DNA from: Xylogone sp. PMI_703
Taxonomy: Eukaryota; Ascomycota; Leotiomycetes
Direction: 5' to 3'
NCBI GenBank assembly: GCA_021399445.1
Contig: JAJTUQ010000002.1
Location: forward strand, 496,001 to 560,000
DNA: 64,000 nt
This document shows, piece after piece, positions 1-11,604 of this stretch; positions within the stretch are counted from its first letter, which is position 1, and each line of letters starts with the position of its first letter. The notes below the pieces were generated by a model that had not been told where the DNA came from, did not search any database, and saw only the letters and a list, made by a program, of their open reading frames with translations. A program made the translations under genes and the position numbers.

Positions 1-1436
1 TGCACTGTTAGATTCGCGTTTGTAGCAATCGACTACGAAATTTACCGAAGAGAGGAATATTGCAAATATTCCGAATCCTATTGGCGCCCCTGCTAAGACT
101 TGAGGGACCCAGGTGATGTTGGGTGAAGAGGTCCAGCCAAACATAAAGAGACCTGCTGAGAGAAGGATGCTTCCTATCATCATTGGAAGTAAGCGGTCTT
201 CTGGGACATAGGGTTCTCCGGAACGAGACTTCCGTGCAAACGATATCTTCGTCTGGACAATGATAAAAAGAGCGGCGATTATGAGACCGACAAGAATTGC
301 GAGAAATGGTAGCGAAGCAACACCGGCAGCCCAGTGACGATGTTGGTGAAAAGATATCGGGTAAGCTGTGAAGAAAAGATAGAATATTCCATAGGCGAGG
401 GCGAGATATACTGAGCAGAAAAAAACTATTGGCTCAAGAAAAAACATCTTGGAGGGCCTCAGAAGATATACTGAGCAAAAACTTTTAAATTTGCTTGAAA
501 ATGTCCGGTTATAAGATTCACCATGAAGATGTGGCTTGTATGTTTCCACCATAAGGGTCCAGCCTAGTACCCCAGGGATCGCACTAATGAGCATGGTGAT
601 CCAAGCTACCCATCTCCAGGAGTATCCTGCTTGCGCTATGAATCCGCCTACTACCGAACCTGTGACACGTTAACAATACTGGGCCGTATGAATTTTGGTC
701 CATCTCACCTGCAACCGGAGCAGAGAAAGTCGCCATACAGAAAATTGTCATCGACACTGCTCTATCCACTGCTGTTGGCCAAATATCCGCTAAAGCACCA
801 GCAATCACAGCCAAGGTGGACGATCCAAGGAAGCCCTGTATGAATCGAGATACCAGTATTGTCGCAATATTTCTAGCAACTCCAAGTGGAATTTGAAAAA
901 TGACGAAACCGGTAAATCCAAACAGGAATGGTCTTCGACGTCCCTGCCATTCCGAGACTGGAGCCCATAATAAAGCTCCTGTTCCAAAACCCTAATATCT
1001 TAGCCCACTAAATCAAGTCTTTACAAAGTTGAATGTGCTTACCAAGAGAAACAGCGAAGTTCCCAGGGATGCAACTTCTGTTCCTACATTGAAATGTGTT
1101 GTAACTTCTGGGATTGCAGTACTGAATATACTACTACTCCACTGGACACAAAACGGCATTGAAGCCAGCAGGAAAGTGTAACTAAGTGTTCAATGTCAGC
1201 AAAAACTAGAAGATCGGCCGGAATCCATATCCATGTCTTCTCAAGACCTACTTCCACCGCCGGAATCTTGACCAATTCGATGGTTCTCTTGTAATAAAAT
1301 CACTCAGTTTCTGTAAAACGCCATGTCTGCTAGTCTTCTCCATATCTGATCCTGGGTCTGAATTGGAAGGCCCCGGTAAAGCTGCCGGCACAGCCATTGG
1401 CTCTTCGTCTAACATATCGAAAGCAGTCTTAATCAT
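1..1436 (-). CDS. MFS transporter of the DHA1 type, cut by the left edge
   Basis: A drug:proton antiporter-type MFS permease of the plasma membrane, probably exporting a small organic molecule; the substrate cannot be told. The gene reads right to left, with exons 1252-1436, 1043-1181, 709-991 and 1-659, joined in frame at GT..AG introns of 70, 51 and 49 bp, giving 422 codons before the window ends. The start is ATG at 1436. A short hydrophilic N-terminus ends in SNWSRFRRW, the usual residues before helix 1. Helix 1 is followed by the loop motif WAPVSEWQGRRRPF, then a long run of membrane helices including the antiporter motif PVAGSVVGGF. The C-terminal part lies outside. No stop or frameshift is seen, so the gene looks functional. 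The neighbouring nitrilase has the same orientation. The family is sure; a drug, polyamine or toxin role is open. Confidence 0.85.
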
Positions 1437-2467
1437 TCAAAAACCAAATTAAATATTCTTGAGAAACTTGAAACTGGATTTCGTCCTTTGGAGGTAAAGC
1501 TTTTCTGTATTATACTATCTAGGTCATCTGCAGTGAATCAAGAGGTATCCAATCAGAATAACAATTCGGATTTAGCTACTCGGCCGAATAACCTATATCC
1601 CAAGAGCAGAAGCTTCTCCCGTGCTGACATACCTTTTTACGTGTTGAGAGTATGTCTCAGTTCTTGGACATGATTGGGCTGCGTTGGTTGATACACTCTG
1701 TGCTGTGTATAAAATGTGTAAAGTTCTCCATAACCTTAAATGCCCCCTTGCATATCGGGGCTCAATTTGCATCCGAGCCCCACTATATGCGGCCTGCCGC
1801 GGCTAGTCAACCGGGATGGTCTACCGTATCTCGAGTGTATTTACCCTCCGAGGTATTCGTGACTCATCCTCGTTCTCAATACGATGCAACGTTAAGAAGA
1901 GATGTGATTCCAAAGCAATACAGCTGTTTTCTGCGGTATTTACATACTGGGGTAACCTGAAAGAGCTCTGAGTTTGCATCCGTTTGTCTTCATTTGTAGC
2001 TTGAGCTGAATTGACGACAGCCCTGGTTGATCAAACGGGCTAGAAATCCGATATCATCATGTTCATCTCAATTCCCTGGCTCCAGGATTCGTTCTCGAGT
2101 AAGTGCTGTTCAATTTGAAACTTCTGCCGGTATTCACCTACAATCTGGTCTTCTCCATTTGAACACCTACATTTATCAAAAACACTACCATTTTGATCAA
2201 AACAAAATGTAGTCAAGAAGCCAAGCCGCAAGGAAGAAGATACTCTAGGCTCATTTGACAACTTGAGACAAGATACATGATGATCTCTGCAGCACTGATT
2301 CTACTTTTGGGGTTCAATTAGAGTTGGTTATCGATAAGAAAATGATGCATCGGATGGCCCGTGCCGAATATATTCACCAATTAAAACGCAGTATATCAGC
2401 AAGGTTCAGCAATGGCGAAGGTTGGAACTGAATATTTGCTGAAATCTAAAGTTTTATGAGTAACGAT
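1437..2467. other. intergenic, upstream of the MFS gene and downstream of the nitrilase
   Basis: This holds the MFS promoter and the nitrilase 3' end. Small open frames (for example a 102-codon one at 1652-1960 on the + strand) show no family resemblance and no splice logic. GC-rich palindromic words such as CGGCCG near 1581 and CCGCGG near 1797 could be zinc-cluster regulator sites, but this is only a guess. Confidence 0.5.
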
Positions 2468-3523
2468 CTATGCCGCGTCAGCAATTCTAATACTGGAAGC
2501 GCCATCCTCAAGTTCATCTGGCCAAAGAGCCTCCCTATTCACACTAAACTTCAACACCTCTGGCCGCTTATAGTGACCTGCTGCATCAGTGAGAACTTTA
2601 GCAAAAGATATATGGGCCAAGTCGATCTCGCATTGAACCAGTTTTTCTGTTGATCCAATATGGGGCCCCGCAATAGTCCTCGAATCTGGTGCAATTATTG
2701 TAGACCAACCACCACCTTCTACCAAAACATCCTGTGGCCCTATGTTGGTCTTAATCCAATCCAGACATCGGTTGTCCACAAAATCAGAGGCAGCAATGAC
2801 AAAAACTTGCGCAGTGACGGCATGCCCCTTTGTCATTGCCTCGGTCTGAAGATCCACAACGTCTGCCATCGGAGAAATAGCTGAAAGCGCAGGCCATGCA
2901 CTGGCATGTATTTGCAGGCCATCCTCAATTAATGCCTGTCGTGCGCCGTTCATACCATTCTCGGAGCACAGAAGGCCGCCAATCACATATCCATCCCCAG
3001 AAGCATGAGCTCGCAAACTCTTCCCACTTCCTTGCGCCCAGAGGACACGCTCTCCTAGAGTTGGTTGTAATTTTCGATGAACCCCTAGAACAGTTCCTTT
3101 TTTATCGATATAGATCTGAGAGTTGAAAATGGCGGTACCGCCCGATATTCTCTCTGAAAATCCCAAGGCAATTGCAACCCCGTTATTGGCGCACGCAGTT
3201 TGAATCTTCTTAATTTCTGGCCCATCTCTTGTTACGCTTGCTTGTGTATAAGTCGCAACGGCTCCAAAGAGCTGAAGCGGAGAGAATATATGGACAAAAT
3301 ACTATAAGATCTTATCAGATACATGATCACTTAAATCCTTTGGTCAAGAGCTCCCGAGAAGACTTACGGGATATCCAGGTAAGAAAGCCTCTGGAAACGC
3401 TAGCAGATCGATAAAATGCTTCCCAGCTTCTTCAATCAATTGGACAATCTTATCAGTCGTTGCATCCTTGTCCATATATACGGGAGCGGCATGTACAGCC
3501 GCTACACGATGTTTTGACCCCAT
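2468..3523 (-). CDS. nitrilase / carbon-nitrogen hydrolase
   Basis: A member of the nitrilase superfamily, which hydrolyses nitriles to the acid plus ammonia through a Glu-Lys-Cys triad; probably cytosolic. Two exons, 3368-3523 and 2468-3301, with a 66-bp intron (3302-3367), encode 329 residues, the usual length for nitrilases. The triad is visible: Glu45 in AFPEAFLPGYP, Lys129 in HRKLQPT and Cys164 in GGLLCSENG. The Cys is normally followed by Trp (CWEN); here it is Ser. The start is the ATG at 3523; a longer frame exists only through a TTG. Upstream, a pogo-type transposon sits 205 bp from the start and may have displaced promoter elements. The adjacent same-strand MFS gene suggests, without proof, a small nitrile or cyanide-related detoxification pair. 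Cyanide hydratase and aliphatic nitrilase are alternative subfamilies. Confidence 0.88.
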
Positions 3524-3728
3524 GATTCCCACTTGCTTTTGAATATAATACCGTTCATTTTTGAAGCAAACCCACTGCAATATATGGCCATGCTCTCCTC
3601 AGAGAATAATATTCGGAATTCTTTTAGCCAGCGACCTACGGGCCGATGCTCTGAAACTTGTGAGATAAATGATGTAATCAAGTGGACAGCTATCTCGACG
3701 CAGTGACATAACTACGGGGAAGATTATA

Positions 3729-3773
3729 ACGTAACTCCCGGTCTTACCGCCCACCCTGTCTTACCGCCCACCT
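3729..3773 (+). repeat. left terminal inverted repeat of the pogo element
   Basis: 45 bp starting ACGTAACTCCCGG, an exact reverse complement of 5570-5614. It contains a near-exact 17-bp tandem duplication, 3741-3757 and 3758-3774, each GTCTTACCGCCCACC plus CT or TT. These are likely two transposase-binding sites. Confidence 0.97.
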
Positions 3774-3836
3774 TCCCCATCCTAGTAGCATTCAACACCA
3801 AAAATTCAACCACAAACAACGTCAAATACAGTTTAT

Positions 3837-5498
3837 TTAATTACTAGCTAAATTAGGGCATTTGTTTATTTTATGATCTAGATTACCACAACCTGAGCAC
3901 TTTGGTGGACGTCGTTTTGGAGGCGCTGAAGGCTCTGGAAGCGGAGAAGGATTTGCTGGATCTACAGCTTCATGGACTTGTGTACTAGCCTCCACACCTT
4001 CCTGAGCATTTTGAACTGTCGAATTGCTTTCAGTGGGTACTCGCTTCCTTGACTTTTTGAGCTTTTTTTGAATTGATTCGTTGGCAGCTCGCAATTGCTC
4101 TACTTCCTTGGCTAGAAATAACGCGTTATGCATGGCCATTTCACATCCTTTAATTAATTGACTGAACGCCATTCTGGTAGGTGTAGAAGGACTCCTATGT
4201 TGCCTGAGCATTCTTTCGATACTTTTGTATTGTTTTTGCAATTGAACTGAATTGTGAGGTGTCTCTGGAATCCAAGATACTGTCGAATTGCTATGACTAC
4301 TCCCAGGAGGAGTAGGAGTCTTATGCTCTTCAGGTGGCAATTTGTCCATAACACGCGATGGATCATATGGAACCAGTCCAGTAGCTGCAAAACCTTGACA
4401 AATATTGGTTGATTTGAAGGCTTCCTGACGTACAAGTGGGTATATTTCCAGGAAATCGAATTTGTCAATATGGTGAATCTCATTGCGTGCCTTGTTTTGA
4501 ATTTTAGCACCATAGACACGTTTTACCACCCCAAAACAGCTCACATCCAATGGCTGAAGAATATGAGATGAATGAGGAGGCATACACATAGTGATAATGT
4601 TGTTTTGAAGGCAATATCGATCGAATTCAGGTGCAACATGACTACCATGGCCATCAAGGACAAGCATGCGATATTGACCCTTGGTACGCGATTTGGTGTT
4701 TGGATCAAAGGTTTCCTGAAGCCAATTCAAGCCTATTTCGTTGTTTGTCCATCCATTTTTACTCATTTTGATTCGCCAGCCTTCAGGCAAATCATCTTGC
4801 CATCCTTGAAGGATATATTTGCCTTTGAATATAATCACAGGTGGTAAAACCCATCCACCTGTGCTTATAGCTTCAATAGCTGTTACCCAATCTCTATTTC
4901 CTGGTTCCACATGCGAAGGCTTTCCAAAGCAATCAGAGGATGTGACTACTTTAGCAGTAGCAATTGTACCCATAGCAAAGCCTGTTTCGTCAAAGTTGTA
5001 GATGTCCTCATCCAAAATTCCATATTGAACCTTTGTTTCCACCACCTTTTCAAACCATTCGCGTATTAGCTTTGGATCCTCGCATTTAACTCGCTGATAT
5101 TCTTTCCTTCGTATATAACCAGTTTTCAGTTCAGGATGGCGTTTCAGGTAAGAGGTAAACCAGTTTTTGCCCACAGGAGAAGAAGGAGGATTTTCACCAC
5201 GTTCCTTGAGTAGTATATTAGCCATGGTTTGCACATCTGCAGGTCTAGGAGGCATTTGTCGGTTTGCCATAGAAATTATCCATTGTTTAAGCGAATGCTC
5301 CTCTAATTGAGTCAATTTGAAGCATTTGTTGTATGTGGTTCCCATTTGAACCTGGCCATGAAGACGATCCTTTAGAGTACCACGAGGAACCTCAAAAACA
5401 CGTGCTGCTGATCGCACAGACGTGATTTGACCTTTTTTGATCGCGTTTATGGCAAGAAGGATCCTTCCTTCCTGTTCTATCGTTGGCTTTTGAGGCAT
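3837..5498 (-). CDS. transposase of the Fot1/pogo element, with zinc knuckle
   Basis: An intact 553-residue DDE-type transposase that would bind the terminal repeats and catalyse excision and reinsertion at TA. An N-terminal psq-type helix-turn-helix (about residues 10-50, with SVRSAARVFEVPRGTLKDRL) is followed by a CENP-B-type second DNA-binding domain (about 60-130). The DDE_1 catalytic core has Asp170 (NFDETG), Asp282 (VLDGHGSH) and Asp318 (QPLDVSCFG), i.e. DD35D spacing typical of the pogo/Fot1 group. A coiled, charged segment follows near 460-490, then a C-terminal CCHC zinc knuckle (Cys534, Cys537, His542, Cys547). The start ATG at 5498 lies 72 bp inside the right repeat. There are no introns or internal stops and all three catalytic residues are present, so it may still be active. 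Confidence 0.96.
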   Translation of the reverse strand: MPQKPTIEQEGRILLAINAIKKGQITSVRSAARVFEVPRGTLKDRLHGQVQMGTTYNKCFKLTQLEEHSLKQWIISMANRQMPPRPADVQTMANILLKERGENPPSSPVGKNWFTSYLKRHPELKTGYIRRKEYQRVKCEDPKLIREWFEKVVETKVQYGILDEDIYNFDETGFAMGTIATAKVVTSSDCFGKPSHVEPGNRDWVTAIEAISTGGWVLPPVIIFKGKYILQGWQDDLPEGWRIKMSKNGWTNNEIGLNWLQETFDPNTKSRTKGQYRMLVLDGHGSHVAPEFDRYCLQNNIITMCMPPHSSHILQPLDVSCFGVVKRVYGAKIQNKARNEIHHIDKFDFLEIYPLVRQEAFKSTNICQGFAATGLVPYDPSRVMDKLPPEEHKTPTPPGSSHSNSTVSWIPETPHNSVQLQKQYKSIERMLRQHRSPSTPTRMAFSQLIKGCEMAMHNALFLAKEVEQLRAANESIQKKLKKSRKRVPTESNSTVQNAQEGVEASTQVHEAVDPANPSPLPEPSAPPKRRPPKCSGCGNLDHKINKCPNLASN

Positions 5499-5569
5499 TA
5501 TAACGCGTTGTGGTTGATAAATAAATAATTAATTCAATAGGTGTTGGTAGAATTGATGATTTGGTGGGG

Positions 5570-5614
5570 AGGTGGGCGGTAAGACAGGGTGGGCGGTAAG
5601 ACCGGGAGTTACGT
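5570..5614 (-). repeat. right terminal inverted repeat of the pogo element
   Basis: 45 bp, exactly the reverse complement of 3729-3773, followed by the TA target duplicate at 5615-5616. It carries the same internal tandem unit. Confidence 0.97.
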
Positions 5615-8095
5615 TAAGTATTATCATTACATTCATCAAATCTAATTGGTTGTGTTGATGGGCCATTGCCGTCCGTAAACCAGCTCGGTTGGCTTTTTAA
5701 CTACCGAATCACTCGGAAGAGGCGATAAGTCTCATGATTGAAAGTTGACCCGGCGTTAAGAAGCAGATACGCTCCAGTTTAATAGGTCTGGGCCATATTC
5801 ATATGCTCGGACTTATCTGCTCTGTAACTCTATGCATCGGTCCGAACGTGGCTATGCTGTATGTGTAGTTACTCCAACCAGCGCCTATCAAATTTACTTT
5901 TATAATCCGCTCTGCAACTTGTATCTCAATACTCCTTCTGATTAGTTTTCCTTCTCTCTTCAACTTTTTGAAGCCCTTTATTAGATGCCGTGCAGATAAG
6001 AGAGATTTAGAATTTGATGCCGAGGCGCATCCAGTCTCTTGATCCTCTTGATATATACATCTCGCTGATGTATGTCAAATTTGAGGTTTTGACAGATGAA
6101 GAGATTGGTCAAAGAACATTGAGAACTTTTACTGTCTCTGTAAAGTTTTATCTTCGCAGTCAATGCGTGCGCACTGTGATGTCATTCCATCATTTAGTTG
6201 CAGAGATCGACTCCCGTGTGTCTACTCCTGTGCCGGTTGCCTGCATCGTACCTACTTGCACGCAATTCATAAGTCCCATGCTTCATGTCAAGTAATGCCT
6301 GCACTATAGATATCTGAAGTTACAGCTGGATCGTTACTATCATTAGCTACAGGATAGGGCTGTAAGTTTAGGCCTTCCATCATTTGTAAATCACTGATAA
6401 CATTGTGCTACTGTACCATAGATTTGGAAACTCATCACTCTTAGTAATCCCAGTACCAACCCAATTGAACTATTGAAACACAGGGACCCTTCTGTGCAAC
6501 AGTAAGCGCGTGGGTGCTGCGCAGCCGTCCTGGTATGGACCCGTTATTGTGTTGTAGTAAACGATGCAGAATACATTTCTCGAATTGTAGTGCATAAGGA
6601 CTTAGTCAGATTGTTGGATTTTCCTCGCCCCTTTATTCTCCGAATAAATATTATACAATTTTAGATGCAGAGAGAAATAGTCGATTGAAGGCAGAGATGT
6701 GTGATGTGTTTATGACTTAGTGGATTAGTCCCAATAGTGCAGTTATAACTAGTCAAGGATGATGGAACGCGGGGATTAGCTGAGAATACCCGAGCTGCGA
6801 AGTTGCAGTCCTGGGGTTGGCTGGAAGTAGCGCAATATAAAGAAAGTGATGGATGCAAGAGGGTGAATGGAAATGATAAGAGTAGACAGCTAATATTACA
6901 TAGACAATTACTCCGGCAGTCTTAAATATGAGCGGTAAATGTTGCATTGATTCTGTGATTTTCATCTAATACAAATGAACGTTTCATCGTTATAGGCCTA
7001 GTTAGTATTAGCGCTAGCTCGTAAAATAACCCAGCAAGATCCACTAGAAAACAGCACGCCTCTTCGTAAATGTGAGGAGGTTCCAAAGAATAACTTATTA
7101 GATTCATGTTTCTCATGAACTAATACCGGTACAAAATCAATTGTTTCCTTCAGATATCGGGAAAACAAACCTACAAGTCAATTTCTGGAAGGCGGGTAGA
7201 TCGGCTTACTCCGTCCGAGTCTAGATTGGGAAATATTGCTGTTTTAGTCCATTTTAGCCCTTTGGAGCTGACAAGCAGGACTCTTTTAGTTTTTGAAGAT
7301 AGCTGACAATGATGTAGAAATTCTCAAAGCATATGTTAGAATTGATATACTCCATAAAACTAGATATATACAAAACTGTTCCAGTGCGTGATGAGCTATT
7401 TGCATTTTGTTGCTGCAGGTAAATTGGTGCAGGCTGTTAATGCGGGTAATTCGTATCACGCTGGCCCGACTAGTGCTATCACGTGATCACATGGAATAGG
7501 ACCGAGAGGCTGTTTGCCGGACAATGGTTAGCGCCTCCCATCCAAATCAGCAGTCCCACGCCTGTGAAAGAAGAAGGCAGGCACCGTGGAAGAGCTCCGT
7601 GACCGTCAAACAACCACCACTGAGCCTTTGCCTGCACACGACACCGCGCAGCACCTCACGACCATCTTACCATTGCCTGAACCGCCGACCGGATTCAATT
7701 CTCCTGGCTGGGAATAGATCTTATTCACCGGACTTTCAGCCGTGCGCGCTCGTTCCGTTGTTGACTTGCACGCCCACCTTCATCACCGCGCTCCTCCTCT
7801 CCGATTCTCACGAACCCTGTGCGCGCACATCTTTCGCGTTATCGGATTGCGAAACCTACAGGCTAGCGACGGAATTCACAGAATCTAGACGATCCTGTGC
7901 GCCTATGTCCACCGGTCATCGTCGGTGAGGCCTGCCAGTCGGCTCATCGAGCTGCCTTCCAATACTCACATCCATCGTTAACCCTACTATCCGGCCAAGA
8001 TAGAGTCGACAAAGCGGACGATTTCGAACGAGGGTGTAGCGTGGGGTGCTTTCCGCGACGGAAGGCAATCGAAAGGAACGGCTGGTTCAGAAGGA
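5615..8095. other. gene-poor interval between the transposon and MED14
   Basis: About 2.5 kb. The first 1.9 kb is AT-rich with only short unconvincing frames (6014-6295 + strand, 6753-6965 - strand). The last 600 bp becomes GC- and CT-richer and probably holds the MED14 promoter and 5' UTR. I recognise no gene, RNA or transposon remnant. Confidence 0.5.
7478..7487. promoter_or_regulatory. perfect 10-bp E-box-type palindrome
   Basis: ATCACGTGAT contains CACGTG, the core bound by bHLH factors such as Cbf1-type proteins. It lies about 610 bp before the MED14 start, at the transition into CT-rich promoter-like sequence. Single sites of this kind occur by chance. Confidence 0.25.
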
Positions 8096-11000
8096 ATGCC
8101 GGGCGTCATCATGGACGATGGGAGTAGAAATGGGATACGGACAGATCATGACCGAATCCAGCGGCTGAATGGCATCAACGGTGTAAATCATCATACAGGA
8201 GCAAAGAGTCAGGAGAAAGGGAAAGGATGGGTAGATCCTAAGCAGAATAGAGGACCTGCTGGCCCAGGCGTTTCGAATGGTCTCGATGGAAGTCTCAACG
8301 ATGCTACGAGAAAGGCAAACAGTGCTGGGCAGCCGGCATCCCAAAGTGCAACTGAGAAAGTCAATGAATTACCTCCCGAATTGGTCCACATCACTCAAGG
8401 CTACCTGCCTTTATCACGACTGCTAACCCGACTAGCCCAGCAAACTCACAATAGCCTGTCTAACAAGATTGTTGAGGTCGCTCAAATGCCTATGCATGCT
8501 GCAGCAGTCAATGGAAATGGATCGCATGCTCCAGCTGCGGATGACAACTCAGTTGAGAATGTGAATAAGAAATTGCGACTACTGACCTTTGCACAAGAGA
8601 CCCATGCGAACTGGACAAAGGCGCTGGTGTTGACGGAATGGAGCAGAAAAGCGGAGGATGTCAGCAAAATCATAGATTTAAAGGTCCATTTGGACAGGCA
8701 ACGGAGTTTCTATGATATTGCTGTCCATGAGATGATGGAAATGAAAAGGAGCTTGATCCATGCGAGAGTACCAAATTTAGACCTTAAAACAGCCTTGGAA
8801 GTCCTCTCAACAGGGAAAGCTCCTTGGATGCCTGATGTGAGTATACAAGCTGATTGGAGGCAAAATAGTGTATACTGACAATTTGTAGCTTGGTTATATT
8901 CAGCCACCCCTTTTGACAGCCCAGGAGCTTTTAAAATCACTAGAGAACCTAAACACGCTACTTTCGATACGCCTAAACCTACATGAATACGAAAAGATAC
9001 CTTTCCAGTTCAAGAATTACACCATCCAGTCAGGCCGTGTCACTTTCCGAGTTGCCGGTGAATTTGAAGTCGATCTCACAATTGCAGATGAAGATCCTGA
9101 AAAGCAATTTTGGTTCATCGACTTTCGATTTCTCTTCTCTCCAGCACTTTCGGATTTACCAGTCAACTCAAGAGCTTTTATCGAAGATAGAGTTAACGCA
9201 GTGCTGCTAAAAGATGGGCTTCTTGGTTGCTATAAATTTCTACACGAGTTGGTGCTGACACATCAGATCAGCGAATTCAGGAGACAGGCAGTTGAGCTTT
9301 CTAGGGGAAGATGGATTGATTGTCTGAAGGTGGAACCATTGAACAGAGCACTCTCCATACAATATTGGGTGGATCGATATGGTAAAGATGGACATAAGAG
9401 CTGGATTCTACTAGGTGTTCACAGTGGGCGACGAAAGGACGGATTACCTGATCCCAAAGCAACTAGTAGACTCTTTGTTAGGTGGTTCCGGGATTCCAAA
9501 GAGGTCAAAGATGTCAATATTCCTTTCGACACGGCTGAGATTTCCACTGAGACGTTATTGAAGGCAGTCATCGCCAAGCATGTGGAGCATATTCTAACGT
9601 CAACCTATGATAAGTTGCGAGTCAACCCGCTCTTTTCTAGTCACGAAGCAGCCCTTTCTTTGTCAATATCCCAAAACGAGCCTATGGATTCGGTGCTCAA
9701 GGTTCAGATAAGCAACAAGGAGTATGCGTCCATCAATGTTGAGCCAATAACGGGCAAATTCGTCTTCAGTCCAGCATCGAGAATTCTGTTCGAAACTGAA
9801 TACAGACTCAATAATAGGAGCAAAGACCCTGCAGTTGAAGCAAGTGCATATATCGAAAATCTCCGCTGCATGTCAATAGCAGAAGAAATAGCCTGCCGTG
9901 GTTTGAGTGTTGGATGGGAGAGAACAAATAATCCAGGCCTGAAGCAAGACGATCTGAAGCCACTGCTTCCGAAGGATACATTGCAAGTTTCCTGGTTCCG
10001 AAGACCTGGCTGGAGTAAAGACTGGCTTATTGCTGTTACCCTTAGCATGAGTGGGGAGCGTTGGTGGTTGATGGAGATGTAAGTGGCCACCGACTCATCA
10101 AACGGAACAAACATTACTGACATTCTCTAGCACCAATAGCCCAACTGGAGTAAAGATTGCCAGCTCTTTCCAAATACCGATAAAATCTCTTTCACCTGTA
10201 CCTAATTACTCATTTCTATCATCACTTAATGTTTTCACGGCCGCACTTATTTCCCATTACACAAACCTCAAGGCACTTCACGCACGGCGGGTCCCACATG
10301 TATTACAACATTCTACACTTTCTTCTTCCGTCCGACTTCCAGCGATTTTCATACGCTTATCGAAACTCCTACCTTCGAAAAATATCTCTCCACGAACAGG
10401 CAAACCCTGGGCTCGTGACGTCTTAAAACTTGCATTTCAAGGCCTTGAATATCTGCCACCTACAACGAAGAACCCTGCATCGGATCCATCTCCAAAGGAG
10501 CAATTGCAAGAGCTACCAACTTCAGTGCCAGATAATTCACAGTCAAATCCAGGAGGAGACGTAAAGTCACACCCTGATGATAACTTGGTTATGATATCCG
10601 AGGCTCGGGTGGTCGTACCAGTAAATTCCGCACTCTCAGTTCTCAAAGAAAAAGTTGATCGCGACATAGCCTTCCATGCTAAGTCGGGCACTTTTGCTTT
10701 TAGATTGCAGTCTAAGATCGGTGAACCCGTCATATCTGACCTCGTGGAACGCCTTATACGTGTTGAGTGCTTGGTAGACTTTGTGGATGTTGTTCGAAGA
10801 CACGAAAAGTCCTTGCACTGCGAAACAATATCTCTTGGAAAGATAGTGTTTACTTACGGTGATGTAGCTCCACAAGCAAGCTCTATTAATGTTGGTAGCT
10901 CCCGAAAAGGCTTTAAGGCTATTGTTGATTTCGGTTCGACTGAGAACAAGATGACACTAACGCTTGAACGAAACAACCCTCACATTCGCATCTTGGATCA

Positions 11001-11604
11001 CTTAACAGATATCCTTAACTCTCCAGTTGGGCTTGATGGCATCGCCACGCTTCTTCCACTTACACTTCCCACTCTCCGTGGTCTAACTTCCGTTGAGGAG
11101 AATTGGAGCCGTCTTCAGTCTCAAGGCGAAGCATTTGTCTTCGTCCGGAGCGTAGATTGGTACATTATCCGCTACAACCTATCTCCTGTTAGAGCTCAAG
11201 TGCTCGCTGGCTCGAGACCTCAAAGAGTTATTATCGAGGTTAAACTCCTACAACGCAAAGGTGAGCCATGGTGGTATATCCGACGAACCGATCCACATGA
11301 CCGAGAGGGTGATGAAATCGACGAGAAACTTAGAGTTGTATGGAATTCATCTGGAGAAGGATGGAGGGGGATGCGGATCAGTGCGGCTGCGCAGGCCACT
11401 GGTGTAGAGGAATGCCTCAGAAGAGTAGACGAGGTCATGAGTAGGATTGCCACTGGGGACAAGGCACCTAACATGATGCCAACAGCAGTAATGGGGGAAG
11501 CGAAATTAGATACGAGGCAATTGCCCTCTTCGAATCAGAACAAAAACCAAAATCAGAAACGCGTTGGAAATTATGGAGGGAACGAAGTCGTTATTCTGGA
11601 CTGA
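8096..11604 (+). CDS. MED14: Mediator complex subunit 14 (Rgr1)
   Basis: The backbone subunit of Mediator that links head, middle and tail modules and relays activator signals to RNA polymerase II in the nucleus. Exons 8096-8836, 8889-10078 and 10131-11604 join in frame (introns of 52 bp each) to give 1,134 residues. After a low-complexity 95-residue leader, the conserved Med14 N-terminal domain begins at NELPPELVHITQGYLPLSRL and runs through KLRLLTFAQETHANWTKAL and TEWSRKAEDVSKIIDLKVHL to the first intron. The rest is the repeat-containing body, with many WFRRPGW and WWYIRR-type segments. The tail is Asn/Gln/Lys-rich. The ATG at 8096 is the first in frame; a second at 8111 is possible. Fungal Med14 proteins are about 1,000-1,150 residues, so this one is complete. 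Confidence 0.95.

Larger units (their letters stand above)
3729..5614 (-). mobile_element. Fot1/pogo-family DNA transposon, complete (Flipper-like)
   Basis: A complete cut-and-paste element of 1,886 bp. It has identical 45-bp terminal inverted repeats (3729-3773 and 5570-5614), a TA target duplication on each side (3727-3728 and 5615-5616) and one uninterrupted transposase gene. Size, repeat length, TA target and DD35D transposase fit the fungal Fot1 group and recall Flipper of Botrytis. Identical ends and an open frame suggest recent insertion and no repeat-induced point mutation. No second copy is in the window. It lies between the nitrilase promoter and a gene-poor interval. Confidence 0.96.

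Noticed and set aside
402..480. Repeated FCSVYL hexapeptide and similar DNA in the MFS gene
   Set aside because: Both copies fall where normal DHA1 proteins have sequence, so it is coincidence rather than a duplication.
3524..3580. N-terminal extension of the nitrilase
   Set aside because: The longer frame starts with TTG; the ATG at 3523 gives a normal nitrilase N-terminus. The same reasoning was used for the SET gene (12139) and COQ6 (51591).
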